Shown piece after piece: positions 48,943 to 57,790 of a DNA stretch of 64,000 nt. Source of the stretch: Beijerinckiaceae bacterium (lineage in GTDB: Bacteria > Pseudomonadota > Alphaproteobacteria > Rhizobiales > Beijerinckiaceae); NCBI GenBank assembly GCA_027533425.1, contig JAPZUD010000004.1:124001-188000 (forward strand), given 5' to 3'. Numbering within the stretch: the stretch's first letter is position 1; every line of letters begins with the position of its first letter. The translations under genes and the position numbers were made by a program. The notes under the pieces were generated by a model. That model had not been told where the DNA came from and did no database searches. It saw nothing but the letters and a program-made list of their open reading frames with translations.

Positions 48943-49665
48943 ATGAGCGCCGTGAGACAAAAGCCCGCATCCGCAGCCCCCAGGAAGCGCAAGCCGGCCC
49001 GCCCGAAGGATCGGCCCGTCGCCGAAATCGCCGAAATGTTCCGCCGGCTCCATGCCATCGAGCCGGAACCGAAGGGCGAGCTCGAGCATTCCAATGCCTT
49101 CACCCTGCTGGTTGCTGTGGTGCTCTCCGCGCAGGCGACCGATGCCGGCGTCAACAAGGCGACGCGCAAACTCTTTGCAGAAGCGGACACACCACAAAAA
49201 ATGCTCGCGCTCGGCGAGGATCGCGTCCGCGAATTGATCAAGACCATCGGCCTGTTCCGGAACAAGGCGAAGAACGTCATCCTTCTGAGCCAGGCCCTGA
49301 TCGACCGCTACGGCGGCGAGGTTCCGGCCGACCGCGATGCCCTCGTCACCCTGCCCGGCGTTGGCCGGAAGACCGCGAATGTCGTGCTCAACATGGCGTT
49401 CGGCGAGGCGACCTTCGCGGTGGATACGCATGTCTTCCGCGTCTCGAACCTGCTGCCCATCGCCCCAGGCAAGACGCCGGAAGCCGTGGAAGCCGGCCTC
49501 GACCGTCTCATCCCGGAACCCTACCGCCTGCATGCCCATCACTGGCTGATCCTGCACGGCCGCTATCTGTGCAAGGCGCGCAAGCCCGAATGCTGGCGAT
49601 GCGCGCTGGCCGATCTCTGCCGTCACGAGCCCAAAACGCCGGAGCCCGGCAAGAAGGCCGGCTGA
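48943..49665 (+). CDS. nth: Endonuclease III (DNA glycosylase/AP lyase)
   Basis: Removes oxidised pyrimidines and cleaves the abasic site. The 240-residue protein has the helix-hairpin-helix LPGVGRKTANVVL with the catalytic Lys, the catalytic Asp in VDTHVFRVSNLL, and the iron-sulfur cluster motif C-x6-C-x2-C-x5-C in CKARKPECWRCALADLC. A 25-residue basic N-terminal extension is common in Rhizobiales. GAGGA stands before ATG 48943. It converges with uppP at three bases. Confidence 0.96.
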   Translation: MSAVRQKPASAAPRKRKPARPKDRPVAEIAEMFRRLHAIEPEPKGELEHSNAFTLLVAVVLSAQATDAGVNKATRKLFAEADTPQKMLALGEDRVRELIKTIGLFRNKAKNVILLSQALIDRYGGEVPADRDALVTLPGVGRKTANVVLNMAFGEATFAVDTHVFRVSNLLPIAPGKTPEAVEAGLDRLIPEPYRLHAHHWLILHGRYLCKARKPECWRCALADLCRHEPKTPEPGKKAG

Positions 49666-49668
49666 CAA

Positions 49669-50472
49669 TCAGCGATAGACGAACCAGGCCGCGAGGCCGA
49701 AGCAGCCGACGATGATCCGCCACCAGGCGAAGGGCGTGAATCCGTGCTTCGAGACGAAACCGAGGAACCCGCGCACAACGACAAGCCCGGTCAGGAAGGC
49801 GAAGACGAATCCGATCACCACCGCCATCACATCATCGAAAGCAAGCGTCTTGTAGCTTTTCAACAGGTCGAAGGCGAAGGCGCCCGCCATGGTCGGCATG
49901 GCGAGGAAGAACGAGAATTCCGCTGCCACGCGTTTCTCGGCGCCCATCAGCATCGCGCCGACGATGGTCGCGCCGGAACGCGAGACGCCGGGGATCATGG
50001 CAAGGCACTGGAATGCGCCGATCTTCAGGGCCATGGGCAGGGAAATGTCCATCACGTCGTCAACCTTCCGCTCGAACTTGGTCTCGTCGACCACCAGCAG
50101 GACAAGGCCGCCCGCAATCAGGCTGATGCAGACGACAAAGGGGTTGAACAGCACGCCCTTGATGAAATCACGCGCGAAATACCCGATCACCATCGCCGGC
50201 AGGAACGCGACGAGGATGGCCAGGATGAACATCTGGGACCTGCGGTCCGTGAAGGCGCCTTTGGCGAGGGCCAGCAGCTTCATCGAATAGACCGACAGGA
50301 TCGCGAGGATCGCGCCGAGCTGGATCAGCACCTCGAAACTGTGGCCGGGCGAATGGAAATTCAGGTAATGCCCGAACAGGATCAGATGGCCGGTCGAGGA
50401 GACAGGCAGGAACTCGGTGAGCCCCTCGATGAAGCCGAGGAGGGCGGCCTTGAGGGCAAGCGCGGTATTCAT
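49669..50472 (-). CDS. uppP: Undecaprenyl-diphosphatase
   Basis: Integral membrane phosphatase that regenerates undecaprenyl phosphate, the lipid carrier for peptidoglycan and polysaccharide precursors; overexpression gives bacitracin resistance. The 267-residue protein has about eight membrane helices, the catalytic [15 protein letters not shown] near the N terminus and the second motif [10 protein letters not shown]. The length is typical. It is monocistronic, divergent from the GST gene and convergent with nth. Confidence 0.95.
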   Translation of the reverse strand: MNTALALKAALLGFIEGLTEFLPVSSTGHLILFGHYLNFHSPGHSFEVLIQLGAILAILSVYSMKLLALAKGAFTDRRSQMFILAILVAFLPAMVIGYFARDFIKGVLFNPFVVCISLIAGGLVLLVVDETKFERKVDDVMDISLPMALKIGAFQCLAMIPGVSRSGATIVGAMLMGAEKRVAAEFSFFLAMPTMAGAFAFDLLKSYKTLAFDDVMAVVIGFVFAFLTGLVVVRGFLGFVSKHGFTPFAWWRIIVGCFGLAAWFVYR

Positions 50473-50620
50473 TGTTCGATAACCATGTCGGGGGCCGTGG
50501 CACCGGATCCCGTCAACATGGTTGAGGCCCCGGTGGCTGTCCTCTATAGCGGGAACTTGATGAAAGCCACCTTACCGCCTTCGCGTCACGCGGCGGTTCC
50601 GGCACAACCCTCAAGACGTT

Positions 50621-51310
50621 ATGGCTGTCCTGTACCATCACCCGCTCGATCCGCATTCCCGTTTCGTCCGCCTGATCATGGGCGAATTGCAAATGGAGGG
50701 CGAACTCGTCGAGGAGAATGTCTTCGAGCGCCGGCGCGAATTCCTGGCGCTCAACCCGGCCGGCACGATCCCTGTCCTTGTCGAGCAGGACGGGCAGGTC
50801 GTGCCCGGAGCCAATGTCATCGCCGAATATCTGGACGAGACGCGCGGGTTGGCCCTTGCGGACAGGCGCCTGCTGCCGGAGGATCCCTCCGGCCGCGTCG
50901 AGGTCCGTCGGCTGCTCAACTGGTTCCATGTCAAGTTCTACATGGAAGTCGGCGAGCCGCTGCTGAACGAGAAGTTGTTCAAGCGTCATGCGACCAACGG
51001 CGCCGCGACCGCGCCGGACCCCGGTATCCTCCGGGCGGCCCGGAGCAATTTGCGCTATCACCTTCACTATCTCGGCCATATCCTGCATCAGCATAACTGG
51101 ATTGCCGGCGACCGGCTGAGCTATGCCGATCTCGCGGCCGCCGCGCAGCTTTCGGCCATCGATTATCTGGGGGAAGTGGATTGGTCAGCCGACGAGACCG
51201 CGAAGCTCTGGTACGCGAAGCTGAAATCGCGCCCGGCCTTCCGGACCCTGCTGGGCGACCGGATCCGGGGTCTGATCCCCGCAGGCCACTACACCGACCT
51301 GGACTTCTGA
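50621..51310 (+). CDS. Glutathione S-transferase family protein
   Basis: A 229-residue protein with an N-terminal thioredoxin-like domain (MAVLYHHPLDPHSRFVRLIMGEL, NPAGTIPVLVEQDGQVVPGANVIAEYLDE) and an all-helical C-terminal domain containing DRLSYADLAAAAQLSAIDYL, the GST N-cap motif. The usual active Ser/Cys after the first strand is not obvious (HHPLDPHSR), so the class cannot be fixed. A GST next to queG is a common order in Rhizobiales. The queG frame begins inside its 3' end. Confidence 0.88.
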   Translation: MAVLYHHPLDPHSRFVRLIMGELQMEGELVEENVFERRREFLALNPAGTIPVLVEQDGQVVPGANVIAEYLDETRGLALADRRLLPEDPSGRVEVRRLLNWFHVKFYMEVGEPLLNEKLFKRHATNGAATAPDPGILRAARSNLRYHLHYLGHILHQHNWIAGDRLSYADLAAAAQLSAIDYLGEVDWSADETAKLWYAKLKSRPAFRTLLGDRIRGLIPAGHYTDLDF

Positions 51311-52434
51311 CCGCCGCCGGTCTTCGTCCGCTGGCCGAGAAGCATGGGTTCGATGCCCTCGGTGTCGCGGCGCCCGAGGATGATGCTGCGCGTGCGGCCG
51401 GCCTGTACGACTGGCTGGCGAACGGTTTCGAGGGTGAGATGGGGTGGATGGCCCGCGAACCCGGGCGTCGGGCCTCGCCGAAACAGCTCTGGCCGGAAGT
51501 CCGTTCCGTCCTCGTTCTCGGCACGAATTATGGTGTCGAGGGTAATGTCCTTGCCGGCCTCGCCCACCCGGACAAGGCCTCCCTCGCTCTTTATGCACTC
51601 CGGCGCGACTATCACGATGTGATCAAGGCAAGGCTCAAGGCCTTCGCGCGTGAGCTGGTCGAGCATCATGGCGGCGAGGTGAAGGTCTTCGTCGATACCG
51701 CGCCGGTCATGGAAAAGCCCCTGGCCATGCAGGCCGGCCTCGGCTGGCAGGGCAAGCACACGGTGCTGGTCAGCCGCGATTTCGGCAACTGGCTCTTTCT
51801 CGGCGCGGTCTACACAACGCTGGATATCGCACCCGAACCATCGGGCGAGGATCATTGCGGCCGCTGCCGCCGCTGCCTCGATTCCTGCCCGACGGATGCC
51901 TTTCCGGGCCCCTACCGGCTCGATTCGCGGCGCTGCATTGCCTATCTCACCATCGAGCACAAGGGTGTCATTCCGCGGGAGCTTCGCCCCGCCTTCGGCA
52001 ACCGGGTGTTCGGCTGCGATGATTGCCTCGCGGTCTGCCCGTGGAACAAGTTCGCCGCAGCCAGCCGGGACCAGAAACTCGCGCTGCGGGGGGATCTGGC
52101 CGGCGCCGATCTGGCCGATCTTGTCCAGCTCGATGATGCCGCCTTCCGGACGCTCTATGCCGGAACGCCGATCAAGCGCACGGGGCGCGACCGGTTCGTC
52201 CGCAACGTCCTGATCGCGATCGGCAATTCCGGGCTGCCGCGTTTCCTGCCGCTGGTCATGGACCGACTGGAGGATGAGTCCCCCCTCGTCCGTGGCATGG
52301 CGGTCTGGGCGCTGGCTCGCCTTGCGCCACCGCAGCAGCTTGGCGAGGCGGCCCGCTTTCGCCTGCCGCGCGAGCCGGATGACGAGGTGCGGGACGAATG
52401 GGAAGCCGCCCTGGCGGCCGTGGAGCAGGCATGA
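51181..52434 (+). CDS. queG: Epoxyqueuosine reductase
   Basis: Cobalamin- and iron-sulfur-dependent reductase for the last step of queuosine synthesis in tRNA. Two 4Fe-4S clusters are visible: CGRCRRCLDSCP and CDDCLAVCPW. A VDTAPVMEKPLA segment lies at the active site and a HEAT-like C-terminal region is present. Homology begins only at LRPLAEKHGFDALGVAA, at about 51320, but no ATG or GTG is in frame there. Candidates are TTG 51181 (GGGGGAAG before it, 130-base overlap with the GST gene, giving 417 residues) and CTG 51307 (overlapping the GST stop, giving 375 residues, close to the family length). I list the longest form. The stop overlaps the next gene (ATGA). Confidence 0.9.
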   Translation: MVSRRDREALVREAEIAPGLPDPAGRPDPGSDPRRPLHRPGLLTAAGLRPLAEKHGFDALGVAAPEDDAARAAGLYDWLANGFEGEMGWMAREPGRRASPKQLWPEVRSVLVLGTNYGVEGNVLAGLAHPDKASLALYALRRDYHDVIKARLKAFARELVEHHGGEVKVFVDTAPVMEKPLAMQAGLGWQGKHTVLVSRDFGNWLFLGAVYTTLDIAPEPSGEDHCGRCRRCLDSCPTDAFPGPYRLDSRRCIAYLTIEHKGVIPRELRPAFGNRVFGCDDCLAVCPWNKFAAASRDQKLALRGDLAGADLADLVQLDDAAFRTLYAGTPIKRTGRDRFVRNVLIAIGNSGLPRFLPLVMDRLEDESPLVRGMAVWALARLAPPQQLGEAARFRLPREPDDEVRDEWEAALAAVEQA

Positions 52435-53306
52435 TGCAACTGGTGATCATCGGGTTCGGCTATTCTGCCGCAGCGATTGCACGGGAGATCCGGCCGCATG
52501 CCTCGGCCATCATGGTCACGGTCCGGAGCGAGGCCAAGGCAGCGGCTTTGCGCACCGCCGGTTGGGATGCTCGCGGTTTCGACGGGAGCGTCATTTCGCC
52601 GGACCTTGCGGCCGGGCTTTCCGGTGCGACCCATCTCCTCGTTTCCGCGCCGCCGGACGAGGGCGGCGATCCGCTGCTGCGGGCCGGGCTTTCCCGCCTT
52701 GCCCTGCCGGCGCTCGCCCGGATCGCCTATCTCTCCACAGTCGGGGTCTATGGCGATCATCAGGGCGGTTGGGTGGACGAGGATACAGCCCCGCTCCCGG
52801 TCTCTTCGCGTTCCGTCCAGCGCCTCGCCGCCGAGCAGGCTTGGCGGGATTTCGCCGAGCGGTGCAGCGCGGAGCTCGGAATTTTCCGCCTCTCCGGCAT
52901 CTATGGCCCCGGGCGTTCGGCCATCGAGAACCTGCGTTCCGGCACCGCCCGCAGGCTGGTCAAGCCCGGCCAGGTCTTCAACCGGATCCATGTCGGCGAT
53001 ATCGCGGGTGCTGTCACGGCGGCCTTGCTGGGCAACAGCTCGCTTGGAACGCTGAACCTGACCGATGACGAGCCTTGCCCGCCGCAGGATGTCGTGGCCC
53101 ACGCGGCCGGCCTGCTCGGGATCGAGCCGCCGCCGGAGCAGCCCTTCGAGACGGCCGAACTCTCGCCGATGGCGCGCAGCTTCTATGGCGAGAACAAGCG
53201 CGTCTCGAATGCGCGCATCAAGGCGCGGCTTGGCTACGCCTTCCGCTTCCCGACCTATCGCGAGGGGCTGCGCGCCTGCCTCGCGGACGGCGGTCAGGCC
53301 GTGTGA
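52431..53306 (+). CDS. NAD(P)-dependent epimerase/dehydratase-like SDR protein
   Basis: A 291-residue extended-SDR protein of the YeeZ-like group. The dinucleotide motif is atypical, IIGFGYSAAAIA near the N terminus rather than GxxGxxG. YLSTVGVYGDH supplies a Ser and Tyr like the SDR active site, and FRLSGIYGPGRSA and RIHVGDIAG are typical of UDP-sugar epimerase relatives. Substrate is unknown. ATG 52431 overlaps the queG stop by four bases, so the two are probably co-expressed. The gene runs 13 bases into the convergent acyltransferase gene. Confidence 0.82.
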   Translation: MMQLVIIGFGYSAAAIAREIRPHASAIMVTVRSEAKAAALRTAGWDARGFDGSVISPDLAAGLSGATHLLVSAPPDEGGDPLLRAGLSRLALPALARIAYLSTVGVYGDHQGGWVDEDTAPLPVSSRSVQRLAAEQAWRDFAERCSAELGIFRLSGIYGPGRSAIENLRSGTARRLVKPGQVFNRIHVGDIAGAVTAALLGNSSLGTLNLTDDEPCPPQDVVAHAAGLLGIEPPPEQPFETAELSPMARSFYGENKRVSNARIKARLGYAFRFPTYREGLRACLADGGQAV

Positions 53307-54241
53307 CGGCCTGCATCCGCGCCGTAATAGGCGACGTAGCGCGGATCGATCGCGCTGACCTTGACCACCACGAACACATCGGTTGTGCCGAACTGGCGGT
53401 CGATCACCGCGCCTTCGCCGAACAGCGCGCCGAGGCGAAGATAGCCCTTGATCAACGGCGGCAGCGCTTTCATCGCGGCCTTGAGATCAACCGCGTCCTT
53501 TTCCATCCGGTCCATCGGCGTATGGCGCCACGGGAGGGCGCGTGCCGACAGGCCTTCCGGCGCCCGGGCATGGTGATGCAGGAAGGCGAGTGGCAGCGCC
53601 AGCGCATCCGGATCGGTGCCTTCGAGGCTGGCGCAGCCGAACATCAGCTCGATCTTGTGGTGGAGGACATAGCGCCAGATGCCATGCCAGAGCAGCTCGA
53701 CCGTGCGCTTGGTGCGCCAGGGTTTCAGAACGCAGGAGCGACCCAGTTCGAGCATCTGCGCCCCGCGATTCGCGGCGAAAAGCGGGCCGAGATCATATTC
53801 GCCAGCGGTGTAGAAATCGGTTCCCTGCGCCGCCGCCACGTCGGAGCGCAGCAGGCGGTAGGTCCCGATCACCTTCGGCCTTGGCTTGCCGAAACGGCTT
53901 GTCTTGCCCTCGTGATCGATCACAAGCAGATGGTCGCAGATCCGGTCGAACGGGTCGACATCGCGGCGTGAAATCAGGCTGCGTGCATTCGGCGTCGCGC
54001 TCATCTCCTCGAAGAAGACCTTGTAGCGCAACCGCTGGGCACGGCGGATATCCTTTGTGGTCCGGGCCAGCCGCACCTCAAGCGAACCGATCCGGCCGAG
54101 GGATTCCGGCAGGCCACCGCCATCCCGGACGATCCGGTTGGTGGGGTTCAGTTTGCCGACAAGCGCGCGGGGATCAAGAAAGGGGGATCGGAGCCGCTTG
54201 GCGGGGCTCGGTTGGGCACCAGGCACATTCGGCCGGAGCAT
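53294..54241 (-). CDS. GNAT-fold acyltransferase, probable L-ornithine N-alpha-acyltransferase (OlsB type)
   Basis: A 315-residue protein of the OlsB family, which transfers 3-hydroxyacyl groups from acyl carrier protein to ornithine to start ornithine-lipid synthesis. The features seen are LRYKVFFEEMSA, the FDRICDHLLVID segment, IGTYRLLRSDVA, LELGRSCVLKPWR and a GxLFGxGAVID-like ending. The partner O-acyltransferase OlsA is not adjacent. The start is ATG 54241, seven bases after GGGAG; ATG 54247 is two residues longer and nearer the ribosome site. Substrate is inferred from family likeness. Confidence 0.78.
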   Translation of the reverse strand: MLRPNVPGAQPSPAKRLRSPFLDPRALVGKLNPTNRIVRDGGGLPESLGRIGSLEVRLARTTKDIRRAQRLRYKVFFEEMSATPNARSLISRRDVDPFDRICDHLLVIDHEGKTSRFGKPRPKVIGTYRLLRSDVAAAQGTDFYTAGEYDLGPLFAANRGAQMLELGRSCVLKPWRTKRTVELLWHGIWRYVLHHKIELMFGCASLEGTDPDALALPLAFLHHHARAPEGLSARALPWRHTPMDRMEKDAVDLKAAMKALPPLIKGYLRLGALFGEGAVIDRQFGTTDVFVVVKVSAIDPRYVAYYGADAGRHTA

Positions 54242-54347
54242 GGGCATTCTCCCTTGGCATATCCGGTTGGACCCGGATTGCCGGATGCTTCTGCCTCCAG
54301 CTTATGACAATTCGATGACAAATTCAAAGCAAGGGAAAGGCTCGGCC

Positions 54348-56081
54348 TCACGCGACCTGGCGGGGTTGCGGCATCAGCCGGGCGAGGATCGAGACAAACC
54401 GGTCGCGATCGAGCGGCTTGGGGAGGAAGTCATCGAAGCCCGCATTGATGCAGGCTTCACGGTCTTCGGCAAAGGCATTCGCGGTCAGGGCCAGCGCCGG
54501 CATTGGCCGGAGCGCCTGGCTTGCCTCGAGGCCCCGCCAGGCCCGGATGACCGCAAGACCATCGAGATCGGGCATGCGGACATCGCAGAGCATGGCATCG
54601 AAAGGCTGTCCGCCCGGCAGGATGGACGCCTCGAGCCAGGTCAGCGCCTCGCGCCCGGTCGAGGCGCGGACCGGCCGGCCACCCAGCCTTTCGATCAACC
54701 TTCCAGCCAGCAAGGCGTTGATGTCATTGTCCTCTGCGATCAGGATCCGCCGCCCGGCCAGAGGTTCGCCGAGGCTGGCTTCCTGCGCCTCTGCAACAAT
54801 CGCCGCTTCCGGCCCGTCCCAATCACCGAGCTGGGCGGCGAGCGAACGGTTGCGCACCGGCTTGACGAGGTAACGGTCGAAACCCGCCGCCGATGGAGGG
54901 CCGAAACTGCGCCGTTCATACGGCGAGAGCAGAACGATATGGCGCTTGCAGCCCGCCGCAAGGCTGGCCCGGACGACCAGCCGCGCAGCCTCGACACCGA
55001 AGGCTGCGTCGACCATCAGCAGGTCGACAGCGATCGCCTCGAGGGCCGCGAGCGCATCGTCAGGCTGCCGGACCACCCGGCAACGACCGCCGGCCTGACG
55101 GATCTGCCCGGCGAGAAATGTGCCCTCGAACGGCCCTGCAGCGAGGATGAGAACCTCGAGGCCTTCCGCCTGAAGGGTAGCGGCGCGTTCGCGCAGCGTG
55201 CCGGCCTGCCGGAGTGGCAGGAGAAGGACGAATTCCGCACCCTGGCCGAGCGTCGAGCGGGCATGGATGTCGCCGCCCATCAGGCGTGCGAGCCGACGCG
55301 AAATGGCAAGGCCAAGGCCGGTCCCGCCATGCTTGCTGGCCTGCATCTCGACTTGCTCGAACTCCTCGAAGATCGTCTCGAGCCGGTTTTCCGGAATACC
55401 TGGCCCGGTATCCGCGACGGTGAAGCGCAGCATGTCGTCGAGCCTGTCAACGCGGATGCCGACGCCGCCGGCCTCGGTGAACTTGACGGCATTGCCGGCG
55501 AGATTGGTCAGGATCTGGCGCAGTCGCGCGCCATCGGTGAGGATCGATTCGGGCAGACCCGGATCGAGCACGGCCGCGATCTCGAGGTTTTTCCCCTGTG
55601 CGCGGGGGGCGAGCAGCTCGACCACGCCCTCGACCATGCTGGCGAGATTGACCGGCTGATCCTGCACCTCGAGCTTCCCGGCTTCGATGCGGGAGAAATC
55701 GAGGATCTCCTCGATCAACGAGAGCAGCGCTTCGCCGGAGGTCTTGATCGCCCGGGCATAGCTCGCCTGTTCCGGCGTCAGAGGCGTGTCCATCATCAGG
55801 TCGGCCATGCCGAGAACGCCATTGAGCGGAGTGCGGATTTCGTGGCTCACCGTGGCGAGGAAACGGGACTTGGCCTCGTTGCTCGCCTCGACCCGGGCGC
55901 TGGTCCGGCCAAGGCGGTCGAGTTCGCCGTCAAGCCGGGCGCGTTCGGCCTCGGCCCACCCGTATTGCTCGCGCAGCCGATGCAGGTCGCGCAGCAGGGC
56001 CATGGCCACCAGCGCGAAAACCAGCGCTGCAGCCGTGGCCATATAGGTGATGGGGTGCAACCCCAGCAGGGAGATATCCAC
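54348..56081 (-). CDS. Hybrid sensor histidine kinase without a sensor domain
   Basis: A 577-residue hybrid kinase. There is one N-terminal membrane helix (about 13-31), a short coiled coil, HisKA with His80 in FLATVSHEIRTPLNG, and HATPase with NLAGNAVKFTE, VADTGPGIP and GTGLGLAISRRL. Next comes a degenerate receiver-like domain (about 300-420) lacking the paired acidic residues, then an intact receiver with Asp500 in MLCDVRMPDLDG and Lys in PKPLDRD. No periplasmic, PAS or GAF input domain is present, so the signal is unknown. No Hpt or regulator is nearby. GTG 56081 is the only reasonable full-length start; ATG 56042 would cut the helix. Confidence 0.88.
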   Translation of the reverse strand: MDISLLGLHPITYMATAAALVFALVAMALLRDLHRLREQYGWAEAERARLDGELDRLGRTSARVEASNEAKSRFLATVSHEIRTPLNGVLGMADLMMDTPLTPEQASYARAIKTSGEALLSLIEEILDFSRIEAGKLEVQDQPVNLASMVEGVVELLAPRAQGKNLEIAAVLDPGLPESILTDGARLRQILTNLAGNAVKFTEAGGVGIRVDRLDDMLRFTVADTGPGIPENRLETIFEEFEQVEMQASKHGGTGLGLAISRRLARLMGGDIHARSTLGQGAEFVLLLPLRQAGTLRERAATLQAEGLEVLILAAGPFEGTFLAGQIRQAGGRCRVVRQPDDALAALEAIAVDLLMVDAAFGVEAARLVVRASLAAGCKRHIVLLSPYERRSFGPPSAAGFDRYLVKPVRNRSLAAQLGDWDGPEAAIVAEAQEASLGEPLAGRRILIAEDNDINALLAGRLIERLGGRPVRASTGREALTWLEASILPGGQPFDAMLCDVRMPDLDGLAVIRAWRGLEASQALRPMPALALTANAFAEDREACINAGFDDFLPKPLDRDRFVSILARLMPQPRQVA

Positions 56082-56194
56082 CGTGACGCCCGTCTTGTTG
56101 TTTCCGGCATCATGGCGGCACGAGGTTTACGAAGGCATTTCCCCGATGGAGGCATTCGCGGATGTCGTTAAGGGATGCTTGAAACCGGGTTCGC

Positions 56195-57724
56195 TCAGAG
56201 CCCGGCGAGCGAGCGGCTCCGGAGCGAGAGCGCCTCGGCGACATGCGCGCGGGACACCGCCTCGGCGCCGTCGAGATCGGCCAGGGTGCGGGCGACCTTG
56301 ACCACGCGATGGAAACTGCGTGCAGTGAGGCGGAGATGGTCGGCGGCCTTGCGCAGCAGGGCCTCGCTGTCTCCGTCAAGCGGCGCAACGGTCTCGAGCA
56401 CGCCGGCGGGGGCCTGTGCATTCAGCCGGATGCCCCCGAGGCCGAGATCGGCATAGCGCCGGGCCTGCCGGGCGCGGGCCGCGACGACCCGTTCGAGGAC
56501 ATCGGCCGACCCCTCCTTCGGCGGGGGCACGAAGAGATCACCCAGCGCCACTGCAGGGACGTCGATGACAAGGTCGAACCGGTCGATCAGCGGGCCGGAC
56601 AGCCGGCCTGCATAGGCGGCGACGCATTTTTCGTTCGGCGCCCGCCGGCAGGTAAAGCCCGGATCGAAAGCCTGCCCGCACCGGCAGGGATTCATCGCGG
56701 CGACCAGCTGGAACCGGGCGGGATAGGTGGCGCGATGATTGGCGCGCGAGACCGAGACAAGCCCGGTCTCGATGGGTTGGCGCAGGGCATCGAGCGCCTG
56801 CGAGGAGAATTCGGGCAATTCGTCGAGAAACAGAACGCCGCCATGCGCGAGCGAGATCTCGCCCGGGCGGGCATGGATGCCACCACCCGTCAGCGCGGCC
56901 ATGCTGGCGGAATGATGTGGCGACCGGAAGGGGCGGCGGTCGGTCAGGGCGCCGTCGGTCAGCAGGCCCGCCACCGAATGGATCATCGAGACATCCAGCA
57001 ATTCGGCCGGGCTCAGCGGCGGCAGGATCGAGGGAAGCCGCGCGGCCAGCATCGACTTGCCTGCGCCCGGGGGCCCGTTCAGAAGAAGATGATGGCCGCC
57101 TGCCGCCGCGATCTCGAGCGCCCGCTTCGCACTTTCCTGCCCCCGAATATCGCGCAGGTCCGGCAGCGGGCGTGTATCGACGCGAATGGCCGGCTCCGGT
57201 CGCCGCAGAACCTGGCTGCCGCGGAAATGATTCGCCAGCTGGATCAGCGATTGCGGCGCCAGCACGTCCATCTCGCTGCCGGCCCAGGCCGCCTCCGGCC
57301 CGCACCGGGCCGGGCAGATCAGTCCGTGCCCGCGCTGGTTCGCACCGATCGCGGCGGGCAATACACCCGCCACCGACGAGATCGAGCCATCGAGCGCCAG
57401 TTCGCCGAGCACGGTGTATCCCTCCAGCGCATCACCGGGTATGGCGCCGATGGCCGCCATGATGCCGAGCGCGATCGGCAGATCATAGTGGCTGCCCTCC
57501 TTCGGCAGGTCGGCCGGGGCGAGATTGATGATGATCCGCTTCGCCGGCAGCGCGAGCCCGGAGGCGGTGAGAGCCGCACGGATGCGCTCCCGGCTTTCCG
57601 CCACGGCCTTGTCAGGCAGGCCGACAAGGTTGAGCTTCACCGTGCCGGACGCCACTTGCACCTGCACATCGACCGGGCGGGCCTCGATCCCTTCGAAGGC
57701 CACGGTCGCCACGCGGGAAACCAT
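56195..57724 (-). CDS. comM: ComM/YifB family Mg-chelatase-like AAA+ ATPase
   Basis: AAA+ ATPase of 509 residues; ComM is a hexameric helicase promoting branch migration during natural transformation in several bacteria. The N-terminal domain (1-180) is the Lon-protease-like fold, then Walker A in NGPPGAGKSMLAARLP and Walker B in GVLFLDELPEF. A Cys cluster (PCRCGQAFDPGFTC with a later Cys) and the C-terminal Mg-chelatase domain follow. A hairpin in the leader may cover the ribosome site. No other competence genes are in the window. Confidence 0.94.
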   Translation of the reverse strand: MVSRVATVAFEGIEARPVDVQVQVASGTVKLNLVGLPDKAVAESRERIRAALTASGLALPAKRIIINLAPADLPKEGSHYDLPIALGIMAAIGAIPGDALEGYTVLGELALDGSISSVAGVLPAAIGANQRGHGLICPARCGPEAAWAGSEMDVLAPQSLIQLANHFRGSQVLRRPEPAIRVDTRPLPDLRDIRGQESAKRALEIAAAGGHHLLLNGPPGAGKSMLAARLPSILPPLSPAELLDVSMIHSVAGLLTDGALTDRRPFRSPHHSASMAALTGGGIHARPGEISLAHGGVLFLDELPEFSSQALDALRQPIETGLVSVSRANHRATYPARFQLVAAMNPCRCGQAFDPGFTCRRAPNEKCVAAYAGRLSGPLIDRFDLVIDVPAVALGDLFVPPPKEGSADVLERVVAARARQARRYADLGLGGIRLNAQAPAGVLETVAPLDGDSEALLRKAADHLRLTARSFHRVVKVARTLADLDGAEAVSRAHVAEALSLRSRSLAGL

Positions 57725-57790
57725 CCTGTTCTCCCTGCCTGAAAGCAGCAGGGATAGAACGGAATTTTATCCTTGAAAAGGTAAAATATC
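57725..57790 (-). promoter_or_regulatory. comM leader with a stem-loop over the ribosome site
   Basis: On the minus strand GTTCT-AT-CCCTGC (57760-57748) can pair with GCAGGGAGAAC (57738-57728), leaving only an AT bulge. The 3' arm contains AGGGAG, the likely Shine-Dalgarno sequence, and ends three bases before the ATG. An AT-rich imperfect dyad lies upstream at about 57766-57786. Confidence 0.4.
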
